Of a stretch of DNA of 7,457 nt, positions 1-5,072 are shown piece by piece. Source of the DNA: Lachnospiraceae bacterium. GTDB lineage: Bacteria > Bacillota > Clostridia > Lachnospirales > Lachnospiraceae. The position numbers and the translations under genes were made by a program. The notes below the pieces were generated by a model, which worked only from the letters and a program-made list of their open reading frames with translations, was not told the DNA's origin and made no database searches. Position 1 is the first letter of the stretch. Each line of letters starts with the position of its first letter. The stretch covers positions 1 through 7,457 of the forward strand of contig JAILPU010000295.1 in NCBI GenBank assembly GCA_024699395.1. The letters run 5' to 3'.

Positions 1-2
1 AT

Positions 3-983
3 CTTTCCAATTTCTGTATAGAGGCTGAAGAAGGAGCAGACGTATCCATACTTATTGACGACCCTTATTCGCCTGTTTTGTGTTTTGACTGCGCAAGCTA
101 TCTTACCCTCAGAAATCTTACCATGGGTCATAATGTAGAGCCCGGATACTGTGCCGGAAGTGTTGTGGATCTGGAAAACTGTAATCATGTTACCATCGAT
201 AAGGGCGACCTTTTCGGATGCGGAACCTATGCTATTTCCGCAAGCAACTGTGACAGCATAGATGTTAAAAATTCAGATCTCCACGATTGCTCCTACGGAC
301 TTATTGATTTTGTGAATGTTTACAATTCTCATTTCACCAACACCACGCTTCGTGACAGTAAGGACATGAGCATGATAAACGTAAACAGCGGCTATGGTAT
401 TTCCTTTGAAAGATGTACCTTCTCCAACAATGCCGTTACAGAGAATTACGACACTCAGGTATTTGTCAATATTACTGAATACACCGATGTGACCTTTACC
501 GACTGTAAGTTTGTAAATAATACTTACGACAGCTTCTCCAACCTTAAGGTTAAGATGGTTAACTGTAACATAAGTGATAACGGCGGTGATATGGAAGCCG
601 TGGAGCAGATTAATGCTGTGGACAGGGAATCTTTGGATAAAGAATATGACGAAGCTGTCAAAAAACAAGAAGAGATTGACAAACAGCTTAACGATACCTC
701 CATCGATCAGCAGACAATGAACCAGCTTGCATATGAGGAGTTTAATGTCTGGGATACCTACCTTAACAACCTCTGGCAGTACTTAAGAGCAACTCTTTCC
801 ACTGATACCATGGATTATGTGACAGAGGAACAAAGAGAATGGATCAAGCAAAAGGAAGCCGATGCCAAGGAGGCAGGAGCTGAGTTCGAAGGCGGTTCCA
901 TGCAGCCCATGATGGAGTACAGCACTTCTGCAAGCCTCACGAGAAAGAGAGCCGAAGACCTTATGCTTATGTATTTGGATTAA
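3..983 (+). CDS. Right-handed parallel beta-helix protein with C-terminal LprI/DUF1311-like domain (5' partial)
   Basis: The reading frame is open to the left edge, so the gene starts outside the window; a TTG at 78 is only an internal codon, with in-frame sequence upstream of it. Of the 326 residues seen, about 1-190 are short repeating beta-strand turns rich in Asn, Asp, Cys and Ser (runs such as LENCNHVTID, FERCTFSNN, FTDCKFVNN), typical of pectate-lyase-like right-handed beta-helices. A charged, probably helical linker (about 210-240) follows. The last 85 residues contain a W-x-x-x-LN pattern, a QREW motif, a GGS turn and a final T-x-x-R stretch, which resembles the LprI/DUF1311 family (PF07007), although the cysteines usual there are absent. 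No catalytic residues can be assigned, and the signal peptide, if any, lies outside the window. The protein is probably extracytoplasmic. The beta-helix call is firm; the C-terminal domain call is moderate. Confidence 0.75.
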   Translation, partial: LSNFCIEAEEGADVSILIDDPYSPVLCFDCASYLTLRNLTMGHNVEPGYCAGSVVDLENCNHVTIDKGDLFGCGTYAISASNCDSIDVKNSDLHDCSYGLIDFVNVYNSHFTNTTLRDSKDMSMINVNSGYGISFERCTFSNNAVTENYDTQVFVNITEYTDVTFTDCKFVNNTYDSFSNLKVKMVNCNISDNGGDMEAVEQINAVDRESLDKEYDEAVKKQEEIDKQLNDTSIDQQTMNQLAYEEFNVWDTYLNNLWQYLRATLSTDTMDYVTEEQREWIKQKEADAKEAGAEFEGGSMQPMMEYSTSASLTRKRAEDLMLMYLD

Positions 984-1001
984 TTATTTCGGGAAAACAA
1001 A

Positions 1002-1586
1002 ATGGAAGAAAGATTACAAAAGCAGCTTGAGTTTGCACTTGAGATAGATAAAGAGAAAAATGTTTTCCGTCAGACCGGTCTGTCCGGTGGCGGAAGAAAA
1101 GAGAATGATGCGGAACACGCATGGCATATGGCAATCATGGCATACTTACTTGGTGAGTATGCCAATGAGCCGGTTGACATAAGTAAGGTAATGATAATGT
1201 GTCTTATCCACGATATCGTGGAAATCGATGCAGGAGATACCTACGCTTATGACACAGAGGGTAAAAAGACTCAGAGAGAAAGAGAAAAGGCAGCCAAGGA
1301 GAGGATATTTAATATCCTTCCCGAGGATCAGGCCAAGGATTTGATGGGTCTTTTTGAAGAGTTTGAAGAGAATGAAACTCCCGAAGCCCGATTTGCCCAT
1401 GCCATGGATAATCTCCAGCCCCTTATCCTTAACAACAGCAATAACGGAAGCGACTGGAAGGAACATGGAGTATCTGCAGAGCAGGTTTACAAGAGGCAGA
1501 TGATGACCCGTAAAGGTTCTGAAAAACTGTATGAAATAACGGACATGATCATCAAAGAACATGTCCGCAGGGGTAATTTACAGTAA
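1002..1586 (+). CDS. HD-domain metal-dependent phosphohydrolase, YfbR/HD_3-like
   Basis: This 194-residue protein has the full metal-binding set of a small HD hydrolase: His39 in an AEHAWH motif, His70-Asp71 (the HD pair) in LIHDIVEIDAGD, and a distal Asp136 in HAMDNLQP. Glu74 and Asp79 fit the HD_3 subgroup, which includes 5'-deoxyribonucleotidase YfbR and related dNMP/oxetanocin-type phosphohydrolases. It is expected to be a soluble cytoplasmic enzyme removing phosphate from a nucleotide; the exact substrate cannot be read from the sequence. The length matches the family (about 190-200 residues). The ATG at 1002 lies 18 nt after the stop of the beta-helix gene and has only a weak ribosome binding site (GGGA, 7 nt upstream), so it is probably co-transcribed with that gene and perhaps translated by coupling. 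No clear intrinsic terminator follows it. Confidence 0.88.
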   Translation: MEERLQKQLEFALEIDKEKNVFRQTGLSGGGRKENDAEHAWHMAIMAYLLGEYANEPVDISKVMIMCLIHDIVEIDAGDTYAYDTEGKKTQREREKAAKERIFNILPEDQAKDLMGLFEEFEENETPEARFAHAMDNLQPLILNNSNNGSDWKEHGVSAEQVYKRQMMTRKGSEKLYEITDMIIKEHVRRGNLQ

Positions 1587-1637
1587 TCATTAAATTATTT
1601 GCCGTTTATATCGACCGGGAGCCGGCGCACTAAACCA

Positions 1638-1815
1638 CGTCAGGCATAAGTTCGCGTTAGTCACAGTTTGCGTCAGGCACAGTCCACGTCAGGCACAGTC
1701 CACGTCAGGCACAGTTCACGTCAGGAACAGCCCGCGTCAGGCACGATTCGCGTCAGGCACAGTTCGCGTCAGGCACGATTCGCGTCAGGCACGATTCGCG
1801 TCAGGCATAAGTTTG
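1638..1815. repeat. Array of eleven 16-17 bp direct repeats in a convergent intergenic region
   Basis: Units begin at 1638, 1655, 1671, 1687, 1703, 1719, 1735, 1751, 1767, 1783 and 1799, spaced exactly 16 bp apart except for the first and last, which are 17 bp. The consensus on the plus strand is CGTCAGGCACRRTTCG. The core CGTCAGGCA is nearly invariant (unit 2 reads CGTTAGTCA, unit 6 CGTCAGGAA) and the 3' half varies (AGTCCA, AGTTCG, GATTCG). The first and last units share the variant CGTCAGGCATAAGTT. The array lies between the stops of the plus-strand HD gene (1586) and minus-strand queF (1851) and is more GC-rich than its surroundings. The period is not a multiple of three and there are no spacers, so it is neither a protein repeat nor a CRISPR array. 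The role is unknown. Possibilities are a protein-binding array, a transcription barrier between convergent genes, or simple slippage-derived DNA. Confidence 0.92.
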
Positions 1816-1850
1816 CGTTGTTTGGTACAAATGATATATGGGTTGGCAGA

Positions 1851-2348
1851 TCATCGGTTGTTAACCGTCTCAGGATACATATCGTGGTGGGTGAGTCTGT
1901 CCCATGCAACCTGTTCCCACTTGGTATCCTTTCTACCGTAATTACAGTATGGATCGATGGAAATGCCGCCTCTGGGAAGGAACTTGCCCCACACCTCAAT
2001 GTACTGAGGATCCATAAGCTTTATAAGATCGTTCATTATGATATTTACACAGTCCTCGTGGAAGTCTCCGTGATTGCGGAAACTGAAAAGGTACAGCTTC
2101 AGAGACTTGCTCTCCACCATTTTTTCCCCGGGAACGTAGGAGATATAAATGGTAGCGAAATCAGGCTGCCCGGTTATGGGGCAGAGACTTGTGAATTCGG
2201 GACAGTTAAACTTTACAAAATAATCCCTGTAGGGGTGCTTATTGGGAAAAGTTTCCAGAACCTTCGGATCGTAGTCCGATGAATATTTGGTATTTTGATT
2301 TCCGAGAAGGGTGATATCGCCTTTCTCGGAATTTTTTCTTCCTGTCAT
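1851..2348 (-). CDS. queF: NADPH-dependent 7-cyano-7-deazaguanine (preQ0) reductase QueF
   Basis: QueF reduces the nitrile of preQ0 to the aminomethyl group of preQ1 with two NADPH, the last step before insertion into tRNA by Tgt. The 165-residue product has the size of the single-domain (Bacillus YkvM) type, a tunnel-fold enzyme. Cys56 in [12 protein letters not shown] is the nucleophile that forms the thioimide, Asp63 is the proton donor, and His97-Glu98 in the NHGDFHED stretch bind the substrate. The NADPH motif ESKSLKLYL lies at 79-87. All spacings match the Bacillus enzyme with an offset of one residue. The ATG at 2348 has a good AGGAG site 7 nt upstream. It is the last gene of the preQ1 operon, 64 nt after queC, and its 3' end faces the repeat array. 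No U-tract terminator is seen after it. Confidence 0.97.
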   Translation of the reverse strand: MTGRKNSEKGDITLLGNQNTKYSSDYDPKVLETFPNKHPYRDYFVKFNCPEFTSLCPITGQPDFATIYISYVPGEKMVESKSLKLYLFSFRNHGDFHEDCVNIIMNDLIKLMDPQYIEVWGKFLPRGGISIDPYCNYGRKDTKWEQVAWDRLTHHDMYPETVNNR

Positions 2349-2412
2349 TTGTTTCTCCTTACACAGTAAATGTCAAAGTTTGCAAACGGTATCATTCAGA
2401 CATCCGCCGGTG

Positions 2413-3111
2413 TCATATTGCACTGATATTATATTTCATGAGTGGGTCGGTGAGTCCATTGGCTTCAAAGGCAGCGATCCTGTCCCGGCATGTACCGCAT
2501 TTTCCGCAGGGAATGTCCTTGCCTTCATAGCAGCTCCAGGTGAGTTCAAAGGGAACCTTCAACTCGGTACCGATCCTCACCACATCCGCTTTGGTAAGTC
2601 CCACGAAGGGAGCCTTGATGCTCAGGGCGTTTCCGCTTCCTGTGTAGATGGCTTCATTCATGGCGTTGTTAAACTTCTCCGAGCAGTCGGGATAGGCGTT
2701 GCCTGCGGCATCGTCACTGTGTGCACCGTAATAGATAACGCTGCAACCCAGAGAAAGAGCAATGCTTGCTGCCGATGAGAGGAAAAGGCCGTTTCTGAAG
2801 GGAACGTAGGTGGATACCGGTTTGCCCTCACGGTGTGCAAGCTGCTCAGCGTAGCTTTCCATGGGTACATCATCCTTGGATGATTTTAAAAGGGAACAAT
2901 CACTATCTGCAAAAATGGATGTAAGATCCAATGTCTTGTGTGCCACCTTATAATATTCCGCTACCTTTATGGAGGCATTTATTTCTTTATCGTGTTTCTG
3001 ACCGTAATAAATTGACAGAGCTGTCACATTATCGGCACCGTATTCCTTAATTGCCAGAGCAAGGCAGGTGGAACTGTCAAGTCCGCCGCTGAACAAAACC
3101 AAAGCTTTCAT
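2413..3111 (-). CDS. queC: 7-cyano-7-deazaguanine synthase QueC
   Basis: QueC is an ATP-dependent amidotransferase-like enzyme that converts 7-carboxy-7-deazaguanine plus ammonia to preQ0. The N-terminus holds the PP-loop SGGLDSS (8-14) of the adenine nucleotide alpha-hydrolase fold. Further family motifs are VPFRNGLFLS (103-112), GAHSDDAAGNAYPDC (129-143) and PFVGLTKADVV (168-178). A C-terminal zinc site is formed by Cys194, Cys202, Cys205 and Cys208 in the WSCYEG...CGKCGTC segment. The 232-residue length is typical. The ATG at 3111 is preceded by AAGGA about 7 nt upstream. The gene lies 68 nt after folE and 64 nt before queF, unlike the tightly packed first three genes of the operon. The intervening spaces contain only weak inverted repeats, with no second promoter that I can support. 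Confidence 0.97.
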   Translation of the reverse strand: MKALVLFSGGLDSSTCLALAIKEYGADNVTALSIYYGQKHDKEINASIKVAEYYKVAHKTLDLTSIFADSDCSLLKSSKDDVPMESYAEQLAHREGKPVSTYVPFRNGLFLSSAASIALSLGCSVIYYGAHSDDAAGNAYPDCSEKFNNAMNEAIYTGSGNALSIKAPFVGLTKADVVRIGTELKVPFELTWSCYEGKDIPCGKCGTCRDRIAAFEANGLTDPLMKYNISAI

Positions 3112-3179
3112 AATCTGTCCTTTCTCATGATCCTGATGATGAGGAAAATATTTGTTTTAAAGGTTACCGTATCCTTTAC

Positions 3180-3740
3180 TTAGTCCAGGAGATTTTTGAG
3201 ATCCTGTCTGTTCTTGAATTCACCGGTATAGGTCCTTGTTTCTGTTTTGGAGGATGCATTCCTGATACCTCTTGCTGTCATGCAGCTGTGGCATCCTGTA
3301 ATTTTGACACCAACGTCAGGTGTGCCTGCGGCTTCCGAAATGATCTCCGCGATATCACGTCCCAGTCGTTCCTGGAGCTGGAGTCTTTTAGCTGCCATAT
3401 CGCATATTCTTGCAATCTTGCTGAGACCAAGTACTTTGCCTCTTGGTATATATCCAACGTTGACAGTCATGTTATACATAAGAGCCATATGGTGTTCACA
3501 GTAGCTGAATACGGTGATATCCTTCATTATTACGGCTTCCTCGGTCTGATTTTCCTCACAGGTAAAGGTCTTGCCGAACATCTCGGCAATCTCATGGTTG
3601 GTATATGCCGTTCCCTCAAGTACCTCTTCAAACATATCTGCAACTCTTCTGGGAGTCTCCACAAGGCCCTCCCTGTCGGGATCTTCTCCGATGGCTTCCA
3701 AAAGTCCTCTTACATGAAATTCTATTTTTTCTCTGTCCAT
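3180..3740 (-). CDS. folE: GTP cyclohydrolase I (type IA) FolE
   Basis: FolE opens the GTP ring to give 7,8-dihydroneopterin triphosphate, the shared precursor of folate and of queuosine. In the frame read from the upstream GTG at 3749, zinc ligands are Cys84 and His87 in FSYCEHH and Cys156 in GCHSCMTARG, with the catalytic His at 86 and His154; subtract 3 for the start chosen here. GLSKIARICDMAAKRLQLQERL is the family core helix region. I prefer the ATG at 3740 (186 residues): it has GAGAGG 8 nt upstream, while the GTG at 3749 would sit directly on that site with no spacer. The ATG follows the queE stop by one base, with the ribosome binding site inside the last queE codons, so the two are translationally coupled. 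Its place in the operon suggests that it feeds preQ1 synthesis; it may also serve folate. Confidence 0.96.
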   Translation of the reverse strand: MDREKIEFHVRGLLEAIGEDPDREGLVETPRRVADMFEEVLEGTAYTNHEIAEMFGKTFTCEENQTEEAVIMKDITVFSYCEHHMALMYNMTVNVGYIPRGKVLGLSKIARICDMAAKRLQLQERLGRDIAEIISEAAGTPDVGVKITGCHSCMTARGIRNASSKTETRTYTGEFKNRQDLKNLLD

Positions 3741-3741
3741 T

Positions 3742-4404
3742 TTAAACACCTCTCATCCGGGGATCCCAGATATATTTATGGAGCTGCAATTGCAGCCTGA
3801 CATCGTTTAGTTTGTTTTTTATCATAAAGTCCACTATGTCTTTAGGATCGATATCGCCGAAGACGGGACTTATATAAACCTTGCACTTTGAGGTGAGCGC
3901 AAACGTTTCGATTATTTCCTTAGCCTTCGTAAGGTCATGCACGCTTCCGGAAACGAATTTGACGGCGTCACCTTCTTTGAGATATTGGTAATTATCCGTT
4001 AACATGTATTTTTCCATGCCGCTTGAGGGAAGCTTATAGTCCAGGGTGAAAAAGGGACGTCTGTCTCTTAGAGCAAGATCTTTTATGGGGATACTTCCGT
4101 TTGTTTCTATCTCTACACGGTGACCGGCCAGTATAAGACTGTCTGTGAGGGAGTTGATGCTTTTCTGCAGGAGAGGTTCACCTCCCGTCAGGGTCACATT
4201 GGTTATCCCCGTATCTTTAATTCTTTTAAGGATCTCTTCAAGGGAAAGCTCTTCGTATTCGCAGTCCGGCGTGTTGGCCCATTGGGTATCGCAGTAAGAG
4301 CAGTTGAGATTGCAACCCTTAAACCGCACAAATACCGCAGGTTCCCCGGCTCTTATGCTTTCACCGTTAATACTTGTAAAAATCTCAGCCACGGGGTAAG
4401 TCAT
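3742..4404 (-). CDS. queE: 7-carboxy-7-deazaguanine synthase QueE (radical SAM, clostridial type)
   Basis: QueE performs the radical-mediated ring contraction of 6-carboxy-5,6,7,8-tetrahydropterin to 7-carboxy-7-deazaguanine. The 4Fe-4S/SAM motif C-x3-C-x2-C is at Cys31, Cys35 and Cys38 (FKGCNLNCSYCDT). INGES at 12-16 and the TGGEPLLQ motif at 73-80 (SAM binding) are also present, and ETNGS follows near 99-103. The protein is 220 residues and ends with QLQLHKYIW, as in the short clostridial QueE group. The start ATG overlaps the queD stop by one base (TGATG), with GAGG 7 nt upstream inside queD. The stop lies one base before folE. This packing implies coupled translation and roughly equal output of QueD, QueE and FolE. 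Confidence 0.96.
   Translation of the reverse strand: MTYPVAEIFTSINGESIRAGEPAVFVRFKGCNLNCSYCDTQWANTPDCEYEELSLEEILKRIKDTGITNVTLTGGEPLLQKSINSLTDSLILAGHRVEIETNGSIPIKDLALRDRRPFFTLDYKLPSSGMEKYMLTDNYQYLKEGDAVKFVSGSVHDLTKAKEIIETFALTSKCKVYISPVFGDIDPKDIVDFMIKNKLNDVRLQLQLHKYIWDPRMRGV
3749..3754 (-). promoter_or_regulatory. Ribosome binding site that sets the folE start
   Basis: GAGAGG on the minus strand lies 8 nt before the ATG at 3740 and directly abuts the alternative GTG at 3749, which therefore could not use it. The site is within the final codons of queE, consistent with coupled translation. Confidence 0.8.
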
Positions 4405-4826
4405 CAGTCCACCTCATATATCGCGCAGTTATCGGGGGTTTCGTACACTGTGACCGAGCTGACGGGAAGACCTTTATCTGCCAGAATATCACAGAAGCAC
4501 CTGGCCAGGTTTTCCGCAGTGGGTCTGAATGACACTTCTGTCATAGAAAAGCCTTCGGTCCTAAGAACCTTCAGGGCATCTTCGGAAAGGCTTCCCTTTT
4601 CATATATAAGAGTGTGGTCATATTGATCTGCGATGTCTCTGACAGACTTTTTAAAATCCGCAAAATCTACCAGCATGCCTCTCTCGGTACCCTGGGTTTG
4701 AAGTTCGCTTCCGTTTATTACGGCTTCGATCTTCCAGCGATGGCCGTGTATATTGGCACATTTTCCTTCATAGCCCTTAAGAAAATGGGCACTGTCAAAA
4801 CATGCCGAGGTTTTTAACTTGTGCAT
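4404..4826 (-). CDS. queD: 6-carboxy-5,6,7,8-tetrahydropterin synthase QueD
   Basis: QueD converts 7,8-dihydroneopterin triphosphate to 6-carboxytetrahydropterin, the second step of 7-deazaguanine synthesis. The 140-residue product is a single PTPS/QueD tunnel-fold domain. Zinc ligands are His14 (FDSAHFL), His27 and His29 (NIHGH). Cys23 is the catalytic thiol, Asp70-His71 (YDHTLI) belongs to the catalytic triad, Glu105 lies in PTAEN, and Glu129 in YETPDN is the pterin-binding glutamate. An upstream in-frame ATG at 4853 would add nine residues, but it lacks a ribosome binding site. The ATG at 4826 has AGGAG (4833-4837) at a 6-nt spacing, and the family normally starts close to this point. It is the first gene of the preQ1 operon and is preceded by a long structured leader. 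Confidence 0.95.
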   Translation of the reverse strand: MHKLKTSACFDSAHFLKGYEGKCANIHGHRWKIEAVINGSELQTQGTERGMLVDFADFKKSVRDIADQYDHTLIYEKGSLSEDALKVLRTEGFSMTEVSFRPTAENLARCFCDILADKGLPVSSVTVYETPDNCAIYEVD

Positions 4827-4832
4827 ATGATT

Positions 4833-4837
4833 CTCCT
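4833..4837 (-). promoter_or_regulatory. Ribosome binding site that sets the queD start
   Basis: On the minus strand AGGAG stands 6 nt before the ATG at 4826. It falls inside the nine-codon extension that the upstream ATG at 4853 would give, and this argues for the shorter QueD. Confidence 0.85.
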
Positions 4838-4908
4838 GTGAATGTGAAGACATATTAGTATCTCGTATTTATTTAACATTGTGCCCCCAAGGTCCGGTTA
4901 TGACACAT

Positions 4909-4935
4909 AAAACAGGCGCCTGCAAAACAGGCGCC
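4909..4935 (-). terminator. Intrinsic terminator/attenuator in the que operon leader
   Basis: Read on the minus strand, GGCGCCTG (4935-4928) and CAGGCGCC (4922-4915) form a perfect 8-bp GC-rich stem around a TTTTG loop, followed by TGTTTTAT. This is the shape of a Rho-independent terminator with a modest U tract. It lies about 90 nt downstream of the promoter and about 90 nt before the queD ATG, so it would stop operon transcription early. It may also end transcripts from the upstream gene, because no other terminator is visible between the two. Confidence 0.7.
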
Positions 4936-4980
4936 ATCATATAAGCAGAAATCATCTGCTGATATCAATCTGACTGCCCT

Positions 4981-5019
4981 GGTTTTGTTTAACGACAGGA
5001 TGGCGCAAACGAACTGTCG
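4981..5019 (-). ncRNA. Candidate preQ1 riboswitch aptamer (class I-like pseudoknot)
   Basis: On the minus strand CGACAG (5019-5014) pairs perfectly with CTGTCG (4998-4993) as P1. The loop starts TTC, as does loop 1 of the Bacillus queC aptamer, and its last base before the P1 3' strand is C, the position that pairs with preQ1 in known class I aptamers. The tail TTAAACAAAACC is A-rich and resembles the L3/tail of the Thermoanaerobacter preQ1-I RNA. GTTT (5010-5007) can pair with AAAC (4985-4982) as P2, giving an H-type pseudoknot with loops of 3, 8 and 7 nt. Its location directly ahead of a complete preQ1 operon is the expected one. Against it, loop 2 does not match the common ACACC consensus and P2 is A/U-rich. 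The pairing is seen in the sequence; ligand and class are inferred. Confidence 0.55.
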
Positions 5020-5032
5020 GTTAGCAATTCTG

Positions 5033-5061
5033 ATTATGGCATTTAACTAAGCCTTTGTCAA
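5033..5061 (-). promoter_or_regulatory. Sigma-A type promoter of the queD-queE-folE-queC-queF operon
   Basis: On the minus strand a perfect -35 box TTGACA (5061-5056) is separated by 17 bp from a -10 box CATAAT (5038-5033), with an extended -10 TG one base upstream. Transcription should begin near 5025-5028, giving a leader of roughly 200 nt before the queD ATG. The -35 box starts only 11 bases past the stop codon of the upstream surface-protein gene. Confidence 0.85.
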
Positions 5062-5072
5062 CATATGAAGCG

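Noticed and set aside
1615..1625. CCGG-GAG-CCGG hairpin as terminator of the HD gene
   Set aside because: The stem is only 4 bp with a 3-nt loop and no T-run follows.
1638..1815. Possible CRISPR array
   Set aside because: The 16-bp units are directly adjacent with no unique spacers, and no cas genes are present.
1668..2282. Plus-strand open frame of 204 codons with Arg/His/Ser-rich N-terminal repeats
   Set aside because: Its repeats come from reading the 16-bp array in rotating frames, and the rest is antisense to queF. It has no plausible start signal and no recognisable protein.
3014..3027. TGACAG-AG-CTGTCA inverted repeat and a TTGACA-like box on the plus strand
   Set aside because: It lies inside the queC coding region with no -10 box at the right distance; best seen as chance.
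3112..3179. Weak hairpins in the folE-queC gap (AAAGG/CCTTT and CTCAT/ATGAG stems)
   Set aside because: Five-bp A/T-rich stems with no U tract and no promoter elements; too weak to call a terminator or a processing site.
3747..3749. GTG start for folE
   Set aside because: The GAGAGG site touches this codon with no spacer, and the ATG at 3740 is correctly spaced from it.
4851..4853. Upstream ATG as queD start
   Set aside because: No ribosome binding site precedes it, and the AGGAG site lies downstream of it, fitting the ATG at 4826.
4944..4960. 6-bp hairpin AGCAGA/TCTGCT between aptamer and terminator in the que leader
   Set aside because: It is a real inverted repeat, but it is short and has no visible partner in the switch; kept only as a possible spacer helix.
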